Below, one piece after another: positions 27,192 to 36,970 of a stretch of DNA of 64,000 nt. Position 1 is the stretch's first letter. Each line of letters begins with the position of its first letter. Position numbers and translations under genes: made by a program. Source of the DNA: Mucilaginibacter sp. OK283. Lineage in GTDB: Bacteria; Bacteroidota; Bacteroidia; Sphingobacteriales; Sphingobacteriaceae. The notes below the pieces were generated by a model, which saw only the letters and a program-made list of their open reading frames with translations, searched no databases and was not told the DNA's origin. Location of the stretch: NCBI RefSeq assembly GCF_900110415.1, contig NZ_FODR01000002.1, forward strand, positions 124,001-188,000. The letters run 5' to 3'.

Positions 27192-27242
27192 CTAACTTAC
27201 CTCATAATAATTGATAATATCTGTTAGCTAAATTTAATATTA

Positions 27243-30179
27243 TTACTTTCCAAACCGTTCTTTTAAATAATTCCCGGTGTGCGATTTTTTTTCTTTGATG
27301 AGGTTTTCGGGCACACCTTCAAATACTACTTTCCCGCCTCTGTCGCCGCCTTCGGGGCCAATGTCAATCACCCAGTCGGCGCATTTAATAACATCCATGT
27401 TATGTTCAATAACAATAATGGTATTGCCGTGCTCCAGCAAGGCATCAAATGATTTCAGCAGCTTTTTAATATCGGCGAAATGCAGCCCGGTAGTGGGTTC
27501 GTCAAATATAAATAGCGTTTTGTGCGTGTTGTTACCCTTTACCAGGAACGATGCCAGCTTAATACGCTGCGCTTCGCCGCCCGATAGTGTATTTGATGAT
27601 TGGCCCAGTTGTACATAACCTAAACCAACATCAACCAAGGGTTTTATTTTTGAGATGATCTTTGGCTCTTTGGCAAAAAACTGCAAAGCCTCGTCAATGG
27701 TCATGTGCAGTACTTCGGCTACATTCTTTTCATTGTAGGTAATATCCAGGATGTGCTGTTTAAAGCGATTGCCACCGCAGGTTTCGCAGGTAAGGAAAAT
27801 GTCCGCCATAAACTGCATCTCTATTTTCACTTCACCCTCGCCCTGGCAAACATCACAACGGCCACCCTCTACGTTAAACGAGAATGCGGATGGCTTTAAG
27901 CCGGCCGCTTTGGCTGCCGGTTGTGCAGCGTACAGATTGCGGATCTCGTCCCAGGCTTTTACATAGGTAACCGGGTTTGAGCGCGATGAACGGCCGATAG
28001 GGTTTTGATCAACCATTTCTACCTGTTCTATCTTGGCGTAATCGCCTTCAATACTATCGTATGATCCTGTTTGCTCGCCCGAGTAATTGCCCAGTGTTTT
28101 TTGCAGGGCAGGTGCCAGTATGCGTTTTACCAAACTGGTTTTACCAGATCCGGATACGCCGGTAACTACCGTAAGTACACCCAACGGAAATTTGGCATTT
28201 ACATGCTGCAGGTTGTTTTCGCGGCCGCCCTTTATCTCAATAAAATCGTGCCATTTACGGCGGGTGGCTGGTATAGCAATTTCGTCCTTACCGCTCAGGT
28301 AGCGGCCGGTTAAGCTGTTATCGTCTTTTATTATCTCGTCATAAGTCCCGGTAAAAATCAATTCTCCGCCATGGGTGCCGGCTTCGGGGCCAATATCAAT
28401 GATATGGTCGGCCGCCTTCATAATCTCTTCCTCGTGCTCAACCACCAAAACGGTGTTGCCTACATCGCGCAGGGATTTTAATACGCCAATTAAGCGCTGG
28501 GTGTCGCGCGGGTGCAGGCCTATGCTTGGTTCATCCAACACATATATCGAGCCCACCAGGCTGCTTCCCAATGAGGTAGCCAGGTTAATCCGTTGCGATT
28601 CGCCACCCGATAGTGTGTTTGATAAACGATTTAGCGTTAAGTAGCTCAAGCCAACATCATTCAGGAAAACCAAACGATTGGTTATTTCCATTAATAAACG
28701 TTTACCAATTTTGGCGTCGGTTTCGTTCAGTTCCAGGCCTTGGAAAAACTCCTGCGCTTTATCAAGCGGCATCAAAACCACATCAGTAATGGAGCGCTCA
28801 TTAATTTTTACATACGATGCATCCTGGCGCAAACGGCTGCCCTTACACTCGGGACAGGTGGTTTTGCCCCTGTATCGCGATAGCAAAACACGGTACTGGA
28901 TTTTGTAGGTTTGCTCTTCCATCTCCTTGAAAAACTCATCAAGGCCACGGAAAAACTTATTGCCAGTCCACAGTAATTTTTGCTCTTTCGCAGTAAGCTG
29001 ATTGTATTGGCGATGTATCGGGAAATCAAATTTCAGGGCATGCCTCACCAGGTTGTCATTCCACTCGCGCATCTTTTCGCCACGCCACGGGGCAATGGCT
29101 CCTTCATATATCGATTTACTTTTATCGGGGATAACCAAATCTTCATCAATACCAATTACCTTGCCATAGCCCTCGCACTTTTTGCAGGCGCCGTAAGGGT
29201 TATTAAAGCTGAAAAAGTTGGGGGCAGGCTCTTCAAACTTAATGCCGTCCAGTTCAAAGCGATCGCAAAAAAAGCGCTCGGTTTCGTGCTCCGTGTCGGT
29301 CTCCTGGTAACGCACGTAGCAATCGCCTTTACCCTCAAAAAAGGCTGTCTGGATAGAGTCGCCCAGGCGACTTACCGTTTCATCCTCTTCGTTTTTGCTT
29401 ATACGGTCGATAACGATGCGTACAGCGTTATAAGTGGTGAGTGGTGAGTAGTGAGTGGTGAGTTGATCTGTTTCATTTTGCTTTTCGCTTTCAACCTTTT
29501 GCTTTTTGCCTTTCGCCTTTAAGCTTTCACCTTTTACCTCTTCTATCAGCCATGACCCGTCATCAACAATACTGGCGTCCTCTAACAATGCCTCTATTTT
29601 TGAAAGTTTGCCCTGGTATTCCACGCGTACAAAACCTTTTTGCATCAGCACGGCCAACTCTTCTTTCAGGCTGCGGTTATTGTGCGGATATAAGGGAGCC
29701 AATATGGTTACCTGGCTTTCGTTGGGCAGGCCGAGTACAAAGTTTACCACATCGGTAACCGAATCTTTTTTCACCGGCAGGCCGGATATAGGTGAAATGG
29801 TTTTGCCAATGCGCGAGAAAAGCAGTTTCAGGTAATCATAAATTTCTGTCGAGGTGCCCACAGTTGAGCGTGGGTTTGATGTGATTACTTTTTGCTCAAT
29901 AGCTATTGCGGGCGCTATACCTTTTATATAATCAACGTCGGGCTTGTTCATGCGGCCCAGGAACTGGCGGGCATATGACGAAAGGCTTTCTACATAGCGG
30001 CGCTGGCCCTCGGCATATAACGTATCAAAAGCAAGCGACGATTTGCCCGAACCCGACATACCCGTTACAACAACCAGCTTGTTTTTGGGGATGGCCACAT
30101 CCATATTTTTAAGGTTATGTACGCGCGCCCCTTTTATAATAATATGTTTTGATGGATCTTTTTCTGCTTCTTTGCTCAT
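27243..30179 (-). CDS. uvrA: UvrABC excinuclease subunit A
   Basis: UvrA is the damage-recognition ATPase of nucleotide excision repair; it loads UvrB on DNA. The start at 30179 ([12 protein letters not shown]...) gives 978 residues; a longer start at 30227 would read through a repeat. Two ABC modules are complete: Walker [10 protein letters not shown] and GVSGSGKTS, signatures LSGGESQRI and LSGGEAQRI, and zinc-finger cysteines [24 protein letters not shown] and CETCGGNR. An odd stretch at about residues 215-249 is rich in Lys, Ser and Thr ([16 protein letters not shown]... then [11 protein letters not shown]), does not look like UvrA, and matches intergenic repeat DNA at the base level. It sits in or next to the UvrB-binding domain. 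Confidence 0.97.
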   Translation of the reverse strand: MSKEAEKDPSKHIIIKGARVHNLKNMDVAIPKNKLVVVTGMSGSGKSSLAFDTLYAEGQRRYVESLSSYARQFLGRMNKPDVDYIKGIAPAIAIEQKVITSNPRSTVGTSTEIYDYLKLLFSRIGKTISPISGLPVKKDSVTDVVNFVLGLPNESQVTILAPLYPHNNRSLKEELAVLMQKGFVRVEYQGKLSKIEALLEDASIVDDGSWLIEEVKGESLKAKGKKQKVESEKQNETDQLTTHYSPLTTYNAVRIVIDRISKNEEDETVSRLGDSIQTAFFEGKGDCYVRYQETDTEHETERFFCDRFELDGIKFEEPAPNFFSFNNPYGACKKCEGYGKVIGIDEDLVIPDKSKSIYEGAIAPWRGEKMREWNDNLVRHALKFDFPIHRQYNQLTAKEQKLLWTGNKFFRGLDEFFKEMEEQTYKIQYRVLLSRYRGKTTCPECKGSRLRQDASYVKINERSITDVVLMPLDKAQEFFQGLELNETDAKIGKRLLMEITNRLVFLNDVGLSYLTLNRLSNTLSGGESQRINLATSLGSSLVGSIYVLDEPSIGLHPRDTQRLIGVLKSLRDVGNTVLVVEHEEEIMKAADHIIDIGPEAGTHGGELIFTGTYDEIIKDDNSLTGRYLSGKDEIAIPATRRKWHDFIEIKGGRENNLQHVNAKFPLGVLTVVTGVSGSGKTSLVKRILAPALQKTLGNYSGEQTGSYDSIEGDYAKIEQVEMVDQNPIGRSSRSNPVTYVKAWDEIRNLYAAQPAAKAAGLKPSAFSFNVEGGRCDVCQGEGEVKIEMQFMADIFLTCETCGGNRFKQHILDITYNEKNVAEVLHMTIDEALQFFAKEPKIISKIKPLVDVGLGYVQLGQSSNTLSGGEAQRIKLASFLVKGNNTHKTLFIFDEPTTGLHFADIKKLLKSFDALLEHGNTIIVIEHNMDVIKCADWVIDIGPEGGDRGGKVVFEGVPENLIKEKKSHTGNYLKERFGK
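29431..29536. repeat. Repeat-derived in-frame insertion within uvrA
   Basis: Plus strand: GTGGTGAGTGG/GTGAGTAGTGAGTGG words (about 29434-29464) adjoin GCTTTTCGCTTTCAACC/GCTTTTTGCCTTTCGCC words (about 29480-29530). The first set resembles the GTGAGTGGTTGATTAAG repeat beside nth and recA (33740-33828). The tract adds roughly 35 codons without breaking the uvrA frame. Confidence 0.55.
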
Positions 30180-30191
30180 ATATTGTTGGTA

Positions 30192-30259
30192 GTCCATGGT
30201 CCATAGACCATAGCAAAAACCATACAATCACTATGGTCTATGGGCTATCGACTATGGTC
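30192..30259. repeat. Palindrome of CCATAGACCATAG words upstream of uvrA
   Basis: The left arm (30192-30213) and right arm (30231-30259) carry inverted CTATGGTCTATGG words. The same word family flanks nth (32881-32976). The element starts 12 bases before the chosen uvrA start codon. Confidence 0.6.
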
Positions 30260-30542
30260 TTTTTTCTAAAATGCAAAAATCCTAAAATATTTAGCATAAT
30301 CCAAATCGCTTTCACTTTGTTTAGATGATTATTGCAATTAAATACCCGAGTTTACAGTTTGTTGACTTTTAATTATTTAGAGAGGATTTTTTGGGTTGGC
30401 GGGGAGCTAAATTACTTTAACGTAAACATACGGAGGAGTTAGGCTTTTTAGGCTTTTGATTTAACCGATACCTGCATATTGGTGTAATAATGCTTTTAAA
30501 AGCTGGTATCATTTTGTAATATTTACAATATACGCCAACATA
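30260..30542. other. Divergent region between uvrA and the antitoxin gene
   Basis: No gene is seen. A LexA-type SOS operator was not recognised by eye; the promoters of both flanking genes should lie here. Confidence 0.4.
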
Positions 30543-30776
30543 ATGACTACGCTGACTGTAAATATTGAGGATAAAAAAACCGAGAAAGCCATCAAAGCTG
30601 TATTGGACGCTTTTGGCCTGGATTATTATGTTGCAAAAGACAACACTAAGCGCCCATTATCAAAGTCGGAACAGGTGATGTATAACCGGCTAAAACGATC
30701 TGTAAAAGAAATAAATCTTTATAAGGAAGGGAAAATTGAACTTCAGGATGCAAGAGAATTTTTAAATGAGCTATAG
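30543..30776 (+). CDS. Antitoxin-like protein of a type II toxin-antitoxin pair
   Basis: This is a 77-residue protein with an N-terminal beta strand (TLTVNIEDKKTEKAIKAVL), a middle charged region and a C-terminal helix ending in DAREFLNEL, the part that would wrap the toxin. Its last 11 bases overlap the start codon of the RelE/ParE-like gene, the classic layout for an antitoxin placed first. The specific family was not recognised. The frame is intact although the toxin frame is broken. Confidence 0.65.
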   Translation: MTTLTVNIEDKKTEKAIKAVLDAFGLDYYVAKDNTKRPLSKSEQVMYNRLKRSVKEINLYKEGKIELQDAREFLNEL

Positions 30777-31098
30777 AGTTATCATTGCTTCTGCAATTGG
30801 TAAAGAGGCCAGGAGAATTGCAAAAAAAACATCCGGGCATAAAATCAGATATTGGTAAACTCATTACTGATTTGGAAATAAATCCTATTATAGGGACAAA
30901 TCTGGGGCAAAATTTTACAAGATCAGAATGGCTATTACCGGAACCGGCAAAGGAAAGTCAGGTGGAGTCAGGGTGATAACATACGCAATATTAGATAATG
31001 AAATTGTTATTTTGGCAGAGATTTATCTTAAAAGCGAATATGAGACGTCCGATATCAACGTGCTGTTAAAAAGTTTAAAGGATGATGGTTTGATATAA
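30766..31098 (+). pseudogene. RelE/ParE-family toxin, frameshifted twice
   Basis: The start MSYRVIIASAIGKEARRIAKK is in frame 0. An extra A in a run of eight (30822-30829) moves the frame; the text continues as HPGIKSDIGKLITDLEINPIIGTNLGQNF in the +1 frame until a missing T at about 30910-30913. It then resumes in frame 0 as YKIRMAITGTGKGKSGG...VRVITYAILDNE...KSEYETSDINVLLKSLKDDGL with stop at 31096-31098. Joined, it is a typical toxin of about 110 residues. As written, the first frame stops at codon 31. Both breaks are in homopolymers, so sequencing error must be excluded before calling it a true pseudogene. Confidence 0.75.
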
Positions 31099-31763
31099 CA
31101 TTTGGATACGCGCCTTATCTTCCTGCCTTATCCAAGGCTTTTGGTCTCCCTTAACGCTTAAATAAACCGGATGTCATTTCGACGACTCTGCGGCGGGATT
31201 GTGGGCGGGGGAGGAGAAATCTTAAACGCCCTACATCAACAAAGCCTATCGAAATGCAGGGTGTTCAAGATTTCTCCTCATCCCACCACTTAAATCCATC
31301 TCTGATTCGTTCTAAATGACATTTTCTTTTATTGAGAAATGTGTAAACACTGTAGCTTAACACCGGCAATATTTAATATTTAACATTTTTTAACATCTCG
31401 CCGGGCAATAAGTTGATGTCTTTTAATAAATTTACAATACAAAATATTTGTAACGGATTTAATACAAATTAACAGTATCATATTTTTTAATCAATTTGAT
31501 TTTTAGAATTTATTTTGGTGCTGGTTAAACCTTTGGTAATATAAATTAGTCTAATATTATTGTTGCCAAATAATAAATTGTTTTGTGGGTTTTAAACCCG
31601 ATGTATTATTAAAAAAGCACTGCAAAAAAAAATATAATTTGTTTTTTAATGTAGAATTTGTTTTATTTGACGTAACAATTTTTTTACCCTAACGAGCACG
31701 CTATAGAATATACTTTACTTTTTAAGAGTTTAACTAAAAATTAAGTTTAAAGTAGTACTTTCT
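31099..31763. other. AT-rich gap with a REP-like palindrome
   Basis: This is 665 bases without a gene. It holds the palindrome at 31169-31324 and then about 430 bases of very AT-rich DNA that should contain the promoter of the downstream ECF sigma gene. Confidence 0.6.
31169..31324. repeat. REP-like palindrome (ATGTCATTTCGAC family)
   Basis: Outer blocks ATGTCATTT (31171) and AAATGACAT (31314-31322) and inner blocks GAGGAGAAATCTT (31211-31223) and AAGATTTCTCCTC (31267-31279) are inverted copies, with about 40 bases between inner blocks. The transcript would form a large hairpin. Similar GTCATTT...AGAAATCT elements occur in many Bacteroidota genomes, from memory. Confidence 0.7.
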
Positions 31764-32348
31764 ATGGATTTTCAATTGAATAGTGATCAGGATCTAATCC
31801 ATCTATACATTGCCGGTGATGAAGCGGGGCTTGTAGAATTGATCAGGCGTTACCAATCAAAAATATACACCTCTATTTATTTGCTGGTAAAGGATGAATA
31901 CCTTGCCGAGGATATTTTTCAGGATACTTTTATAAAAGTGATAAATACCCTCAAAGCCGGGAAGTACAACGAAGAAGGTAAGTTTTTGCCTTGGGTTACC
32001 CGCATTGCACATAACTTGGTTATCGACCATTTTCGCCGTGAAAAACGCGCACCAATGGTGAGCAATGGCGACGATTTTGATATTTTTGAGGTGCTTGGTA
32101 ATTACGATGAAAGTACTGAAGATAAGATGGTTAGGGAGCAAACCTATAAGGACCTTAAAGGTTTGATACAGCTTTTGCCATCTGAACAAAAGGAAGTGCT
32201 GATTATGCGTCACTTTGGCGATATGAGTTTTAAAGAGATTGCCGATATTACCGATGTAAGTATCAATACTGCGCTTGGCCGTATGCGCTATGCACTTAAT
32301 AACCTGCGCAAAATGATGCAGGGCAGGGAACTGAGCCTAAAAAATTAG
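31764..32348 (+). CDS. ECF RNA polymerase sigma factor
   Basis: This is an extracytoplasmic-function sigma factor of 194 residues, the normal length. Region 2 (about 25-95) includes LAEDIFQDTFIKV and PWVTRIAHNLVIDHFRREKR; region 4 (about 130-185) includes LPSEQKEVLIMRHFGDMSFKEIADITDVSINTALGRMRYAL as an HTH, quoted here across adjoining motifs. No anti-sigma gene with a membrane helix is directly adjacent; the 64-residue gene downstream is after a terminator. The target regulon is unknown. Confidence 0.9.
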   Translation: MDFQLNSDQDLIHLYIAGDEAGLVELIRRYQSKIYTSIYLLVKDEYLAEDIFQDTFIKVINTLKAGKYNEEGKFLPWVTRIAHNLVIDHFRREKRAPMVSNGDDFDIFEVLGNYDESTEDKMVREQTYKDLKGLIQLLPSEQKEVLIMRHFGDMSFKEIADITDVSINTALGRMRYALNNLRKMMQGRELSLKN

Positions 32349-32383
32349 TCATTAAACATTAAGTAATAAGCTATTTTAATATT

Positions 32384-32424
32384 AAATCCGGTTGTTGATT
32401 AATTATCAATTAACCGGATTTTTT
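32384..32424 (+). terminator. Terminator of the ECF sigma gene
   Basis: The stem AATCCGGTT/AACCGGATT with an inner TGATTAATTATCA fold is followed by a T run. It begins about 35 bases after the sigma stop. Confidence 0.75.
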
Positions 32425-32574
32425 GTGGAAGTAACTTTATTAATCACATTTCCAGTTAATTAAATAATCAGGAAAAATTAATTAATAAAAAATATTTCAT
32501 TTAATTTTCATCTAACAAAATATTATCTTTAAGCCACCGTTATAAATCGTATAAAAATTACAGTAATAAAGCTT

Positions 32575-32769
32575 ATGGATGAAACCTTTACAAAAACGTT
32601 AAATGCTAATGCTAACCAAGCTGAGATGAACGATAATGTACATTTAAACCTGGACGCCGACGAGTTGATTTTTTATAATTCAATTCGTGCCGATTTGGAC
32701 CTTTTAGCTAAAAAGCCCAAAGTGCAAACCATACACCAGATATTGGACTATTCGAAGAGCCTGCGTTAA
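32575..32769 (+). CDS. Small hypothetical protein (64 residues)
   Basis: A short acidic soluble protein with NLDADELIFYNSIRADLDLLAKKPKVQTI and a helical C-terminus ending in DYSKSLR (quoted as adjoining pieces). No family was recognised. It has its own upstream AT-rich region and lies between the sigma terminator and nth. The composition and length suggest a real gene of unknown function. Confidence 0.5.
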   Translation: MDETFTKTLNANANQAEMNDNVHLNLDADELIFYNSIRADLDLLAKKPKVQTIHQILDYSKSLR

Positions 32770-32880
32770 GCATTGCATCCCCTCACTGGTTCATAGATCA
32801 TAAATTGTTGATTACGGTACCCGATGTGAATCGACCCTGCCAAAAATCCGATAAATGATTTATGAACCTTTCTATTTAGC

Positions 32881-32976
32881 AGACCATAGCCCATGGTCTA
32901 TAGTCCATTGTTGGATGATATTTTATAGTTTTGTTTGAAATTTAACTATGGTCTATGGACCATTGACTATAGACTA
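32881..32976. repeat. Palindrome of CTATGGTCTATGG words before nth
   Basis: The left arm (32881-32909, AGACCATAGCCCATGGTC...) is matched in reverse by the right arm (32945-32976), which ends two bases before the nth start codon. It belongs to the same word family as the element upstream of uvrA. Confidence 0.6.
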
Positions 32977-32978
32977 AT

Positions 32979-33737
32979 ATGCTGAAAGCCGATCGCTACA
33001 AACACTTTGTTGAATATTTTTCGAAAAATCAGCCTAACCCTGTTACCGAACTGCATTATGAAAACCCGTTCCAGTTATTGGTGGCGGTCATCCTGTCGGC
33101 ACAATGCACAGATAAACGCATTAACCAGGTAACCCCGGCGCTGTTTGAACGTTTCCCTACGCCTGAAGCGTTGGCGGCATCAACACCCGATGAGGTTTTT
33201 ACTTATATACGTAGTGTAAGCTATCCTAATAATAAGGCAAAGCACCTGGTGGGTATGGCCAAAATACTGGTAGATGTATTTAACAGCGAGGTGCCATCGG
33301 GCATAGATAACCTGCAGAAAATGCCGGGCGTTGGCCGTAAAACCGCCAATGTTATTGCATCTGTAGTGTTTGAAGAGCCGGCTATGGCGGTAGATACACA
33401 CGTTTTTAGAGTAGCCAACCGTATAGGTTTAACCAATAACGCCACTACGCCGCTGGCTGTTGAAAAGCAATTAATACAACACATTCCTAAAGAGCATATA
33501 GCCGTAGCCCACCACTGGCTTATATTGCACGGCAGGTACATTTGCGTGGCCCGCAGCCCCAAATGCGATATTTGCCCGCTTACCTGGTTTTGCAGGTATT
33601 ACGAGCGAAACAATACCGAAACCGCTTTATTGAAAGCCGAGGCCGCAAAGATTAAGAAAGCCAAAGAAGCTAAGAAAAAGGCTGCACTTAATAAGATTAG
33701 TAAGGAATTAAAGAAAAGGAGTGTGGAGAAGGGGTAA
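32979..33737 (+). CDS. nth: Endonuclease III
   Basis: This DNA glycosylase/AP lyase removes oxidised pyrimidines. It has the HhH motif MPGVGRKTANV with the catalytic Lys, VDTHVFRV with the catalytic Asp, and the iron-sulfur ligands Cys-X6-Cys-X2-Cys-X5-Cys (CVARSPKCDICPLTWFC). The enzyme core is about 215 residues; a Lys/Ala-rich tail (KAEAAKIKKAKEAKKKAAL...) extends it to 252 residues. The tail resembles DNA-contacting extensions in other repair proteins; its role is unknown. A palindrome ends directly before the start codon. Confidence 0.96.
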   Translation: MLKADRYKHFVEYFSKNQPNPVTELHYENPFQLLVAVILSAQCTDKRINQVTPALFERFPTPEALAASTPDEVFTYIRSVSYPNNKAKHLVGMAKILVDVFNSEVPSGIDNLQKMPGVGRKTANVIASVVFEEPAMAVDTHVFRVANRIGLTNNATTPLAVEKQLIQHIPKEHIAVAHHWLILHGRYICVARSPKCDICPLTWFCRYYERNNTETALLKAEAAKIKKAKEAKKKAALNKISKELKKRSVEKG

Positions 33738-33739
33738 TT

Positions 33740-33828
33740 GGTGAGTGGTTGATTAAGTGAGTAGTTAGTTTGTATATTAGGTAAATATAACCATTCACCT
33801 AATCCAACTTAATCAACCACTCACCTCC
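33740..33828. repeat. Palindrome of GGTGAGTGGTTGATTAAGT between nth and recA
   Basis: The 19-base block GGTGAGTGGTTGATTAAGT (33740-33758) returns as a perfect reverse complement near 33808-33826, with a 50-base centre. The element begins 2 bases after the nth stop codon. Confidence 0.7.
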
Positions 33829-33851
33829 CAAAAAAATATTTACTAAAAAAA

Positions 33852-33882
33852 TTAGTATTTTTAAATAATACATTTATATTTG
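33852..33882 (+). promoter_or_regulatory. recA promoter
   Basis: TATATTTG (33875-33882) is a perfect TAnnTTTG -7 box 17 bases before the recA start codon. TTAG (33852-33855), a 3 of 4 match to TTTG, lies 19 bases further upstream. The transcript leader would be about 10 bases long. Confidence 0.5.
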
Positions 33883-33899
33883 CTAAAGATAATTTGAAG

Positions 33900-34922
33900 A
33901 TGGCTAACACAGATAAAAATAACTCGGACAAATTAAAGGCTTTACAGCTTACGCTGGATAAGCTTGAAAAATCATACGGAAAAGGCACCATCATGAAGTT
34001 GGGCGATTCTGTTATTGAGGCTACGGAGGTAATATCAACCGGCTCATTGGGGCTCGACATCGCCCTGGGCGTTGGCGGTTTGCCTAAAGGCAGGGTCATT
34101 GAAATATACGGGCCGGAATCATCCGGTAAAACAACTTTGGCTATCCACGCCATTGCCGAATCGCAAAAGAAAGGCGGCATTGCTGCATTTATTGATGCAG
34201 AGCACGCGTTTGACCGTTTCTACGCCAAAAAGTTAGGGGTGGATGTCGAAAATCTCTTAATCTCGCAGCCAGATAACGGTGAGCAGGCTTTGGAAATTGC
34301 CGATAATCTGATCCGTTCAGGAGCGATAGATATCCTGGTTATTGACTCTGTTGCCGCGTTGGTGCCAAAGGCTGAGATTGAAGGCGAAATGGGTGACTCA
34401 AAAATGGGTTTGCATGCACGTTTAATGTCGCAGGCCTTGCGTAAATTAACCGGTACCATTAGCAAAACAGGATGTTGCTGTATTTTTATCAACCAGCTGC
34501 GCGATAAAATCGGCGTAATGTTTGGTAATCCCGAAACTACCACCGGCGGTAACGCTTTGAAGTTTTATGCGTCGGTACGTTTGGATGTACGCCGTATATC
34601 ACAAATTAAGGATACCGACGAGGTTTCCGGTAACCGCGTTAAGGTGAAGATTGTTAAAAACAAAGTTGCGCCGCCGTTCCGCATTGCCGAGTTTGATATC
34701 ATGTTTGGCGAAGGTATTTCTAAAGCCGGCGAAATCATCGACCTGGGTGTTGAATATAACATCATCAAAAAAGCAGGTTCATGGTTTAGCTACGGCGATA
34801 CCCGTTTAGGCCAGGGCCGCGATGCAGTTAAACAATTAATATTGGATAACCCCGAGCTGATGGAAGAACTGGAAACTAAAATTAAAGAAACCGTTACCGG
34901 CGAACATTTAGCCGAAGTATAA
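33900..34922 (+). CDS. recA: Recombinase A
   Basis: RecA is the strand-exchange ATPase of homologous recombination and SOS co-protease. The ATG at 33900 (MANTDKNN...) gives 340 residues, the normal length; an upstream TTG at 33894 is not needed. Walker A is GPESSGKTT, Walker B is [12 protein letters not shown], the filament loops L1/L2 lie in [20 protein letters not shown] and the [18 protein letters not shown] region. All look intact. A terminator follows at 35001. Confidence 0.98.
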   Translation: MANTDKNNSDKLKALQLTLDKLEKSYGKGTIMKLGDSVIEATEVISTGSLGLDIALGVGGLPKGRVIEIYGPESSGKTTLAIHAIAESQKKGGIAAFIDAEHAFDRFYAKKLGVDVENLLISQPDNGEQALEIADNLIRSGAIDILVIDSVAALVPKAEIEGEMGDSKMGLHARLMSQALRKLTGTISKTGCCCIFINQLRDKIGVMFGNPETTTGGNALKFYASVRLDVRRISQIKDTDEVSGNRVKVKIVKNKVAPPFRIAEFDIMFGEGISKAGEIIDLGVEYNIIKKAGSWFSYGDTRLGQGRDAVKQLILDNPELMEELETKIKETVTGEHLAEV

Positions 34923-35000
34923 CACGATTTTGGGATTTAGCGTGATTGACAGGATTTCTTGAAACCCTGTTCGATTTTAAAAGCTTATAGATATTTGAAA

Positions 35001-35024
35001 GCCTCTCAATTTGGGAGGCTTTTT
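35001..35024 (+). terminator. recA terminator
   Basis: The stem AGCCTC/GAGGCT is extended by CTCAATTTGGGAG and followed by a T run, about 80 bases past the stop codon. Confidence 0.75.
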
Positions 35025-35197
35025 GCATTTGTTAGCTTGGTGTAGGTTTAGTTCCCGGAGGGGTAAGTTGGGGTGTTGAGGAGGTGTTGAAAGGTACCGG
35101 AAGGTATGCGAAGAGGATTTGTAAGGTGATAAAATAAAGGCCTTGCTAAGCTGGTTAAATGTGCGAATACGGAACCGTCAATTCCAATAAAAATAAA

Positions 35198-35300
35198 AAA
35201 ATCAATAATTCAGTAATTCAATAAATCATTAATTGTAAACCTTCATCCCTGCGTAATAAATCACTAATGTGTTAAATCGCTAATTCAATAATTATTACAT
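35198..35300. repeat. Iterated TTCAATAATT/ATCACTAAT words
   Basis: Short AT-rich words (AATTCAGTAATTCAATAA, AATCACTAATGTG, GCTAATTCAATAATT) repeat in a loosely inverted order and stop 9 bases before the start codon. The family resembles the elements before tsaD (23655-23692) and at 48455-48500. Confidence 0.45.
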
Positions 35301-35309
35301 TAGCTTTTG

Positions 35310-36944
35310 ATGAATAAACTGGTCTTATTGCTGTTTTTGGGATTGATGATCCAGCTTTCGGCTTGCTCTTCAAAATCTGCAGATTCGCATAAAACGGTTT
35401 TTAACATTAACCTGGAGGAGGGCCTCACCTCGCTTGATCCTGCTTTTTGCCGCAATCGTTATACCATCTGGATGGATAACCAGGTTTTTAACGGGTTGGT
35501 GCAGGTTAACGACAGTTTAAAAGTTACGCCCTGTATTGCAAAAAACTGGGAGGTTTCTGCTGATGGGTTGCTGTATACATTTCACCTGCGCCATGATGTT
35601 TATTTTCACGATGATCCGCATTTTAAAAATGGCATAGGCCGAAAGGCAGTGGCATCTGATTTTGTTTACAGTTTCGGTAGATTGATAGATCCTAAAGTTG
35701 CCTCATCGGGCTCCTGGATTTTTAGCGATAAAGTAAAGGGCTGCAATGCCTTTACAGCCCCCAATGATAGTACTTTCCAGATCAGCCTGAAACAGCCTTT
35801 CGCGCCTTTTTTGAGCATGCTTACCGCGCAATATTGCTCGGTTGTTCCCAGGGAGGTTGTTGAGTTTTATGGCAAAGATTTCAGGAGTCATCCTATAGGA
35901 ACCGGCCCTTTCAGATTTAAATATTGGAAAGAGGGAGAGGTGCTGGTGCTGCTTAAAAACGATAAGTACTGGGAAACCGATAAAAATGGCAGGCACCTGC
36001 CGTATCTTGATGCCGTAAGGGCTACATTTATTGCCGATAAGCAAACGTCGTTTTTAGAGTTTGTAAAAAAGAAGCTTGATTTTTTAAATGATATAGATGG
36101 CAGCTATCGCGATGATATACTTACCAAATCGGGTGCGGTTACACAAAAATATAAGGGCAAATTCATACTTAATACTGCTCCCTATTTAAACACCATGTAC
36201 CTCGGTATTTTGGTCGACAGCAATTTGGCTATTGTCAAAAAATCGCCCCTGAAAATATTGAAAGTAAGGCAGGCCATAAACTATGCTATCGACCGGCAAA
36301 AGATGATTAAATACCTGCGCAATAGCATGGGGACTCCCGGATATGCAGGCTTTATCCCACAGGGCATGCCGGGTTTTGATGGTAAATGTGTCAAAGGGTA
36401 CTCTTACGATCCTGATAAAGCGCGGCGACTATTAGCCGAAGCTGGCTTTCCCGATGGTAAGGGATTACCCGAAATATCGTTGGCTACTACCGTAGGCTAT
36501 CGCAGCCTGATTGAATATGTGCAAGGTCAACTGGATAGGATAGGCATTAAAACCAGCGTAGAAATAACCCAGGGAGCGAGCCTGCGCGAATTAGTATCTA
36601 AAAATGGCATCAACTTTTTTTACGGTCAATGGATTGCCGATTATCCCGATGGTGAAAATTATTTGTCGGTTTTCTATTCAAAAAATAAGATCCCGTTTGG
36701 CCCCAACTATACCGGCTTCAACAATAAAAAGTTTGATGCATTGTTTGAACAAACCTACCAGGTAAAAAACGATTCGGCTCGCTATGCCATTTACCAGCAA
36801 ATGGATAACCTGGTAATGGAGCAGTCGCCGGTGGTGGTTTTGTATTATGATAAATTGGTAAACCTTTATCAGAATAATATATTGGGCTTTAGCTTAAATG
36901 GTCAGAATTTGTTGGTGTTGAAACGGGTGATGAAAACACCCTGA
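35310..36944 (+). CDS. Oligopeptide-binding-type ABC transporter lipoprotein (SBP family 5)
   Basis: This is a solute-binding protein of the OppA/DppA/NikA family, 544 residues from ATG at 35310. The signal peptide ends in a lipobox (LSACS). The family start HKTVFNINLEEGLTSLDPAF, the conserved YTFHLRHDVYFHD and the C-terminal YQQMDNLVMEQSPVVVLYYD region are present. No permease or ATPase gene lies nearby, so it either works with a distant transporter or has another role. The ligand (peptide, nickel chelate or sugar) cannot be told. Confidence 0.9.
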   Translation: MNKLVLLLFLGLMIQLSACSSKSADSHKTVFNINLEEGLTSLDPAFCRNRYTIWMDNQVFNGLVQVNDSLKVTPCIAKNWEVSADGLLYTFHLRHDVYFHDDPHFKNGIGRKAVASDFVYSFGRLIDPKVASSGSWIFSDKVKGCNAFTAPNDSTFQISLKQPFAPFLSMLTAQYCSVVPREVVEFYGKDFRSHPIGTGPFRFKYWKEGEVLVLLKNDKYWETDKNGRHLPYLDAVRATFIADKQTSFLEFVKKKLDFLNDIDGSYRDDILTKSGAVTQKYKGKFILNTAPYLNTMYLGILVDSNLAIVKKSPLKILKVRQAINYAIDRQKMIKYLRNSMGTPGYAGFIPQGMPGFDGKCVKGYSYDPDKARRLLAEAGFPDGKGLPEISLATTVGYRSLIEYVQGQLDRIGIKTSVEITQGASLRELVSKNGINFFYGQWIADYPDGENYLSVFYSKNKIPFGPNYTGFNNKKFDALFEQTYQVKNDSARYAIYQQMDNLVMEQSPVVVLYYDKLVNLYQNNILGFSLNGQNLLVLKRVMKTP

Positions 36945-36970
36945 TATCATTCAATGGAAAAGCCTCCGTT

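Larger units (their letters stand above)
34923..35309. other. Gap between recA and the binding-protein gene
   Basis: It holds the recA terminator, about 170 bases with nothing recognised, and then AATTCAATAA-type repeat words (35198-35300) that run up to the next start codon. Confidence 0.5.

Noticed and set aside
27705..29447. Several plus-strand open frames of 60-155 codons opposite uvrA
   Set aside because: They are shadows of the highly conserved uvrA frame on the other strand.
30766..31098. Programmed frameshifting to express the toxin
   Set aside because: It needs two separate events of opposite sign in one short gene; decay or sequencing error is simpler, although the slippery runs are noted.
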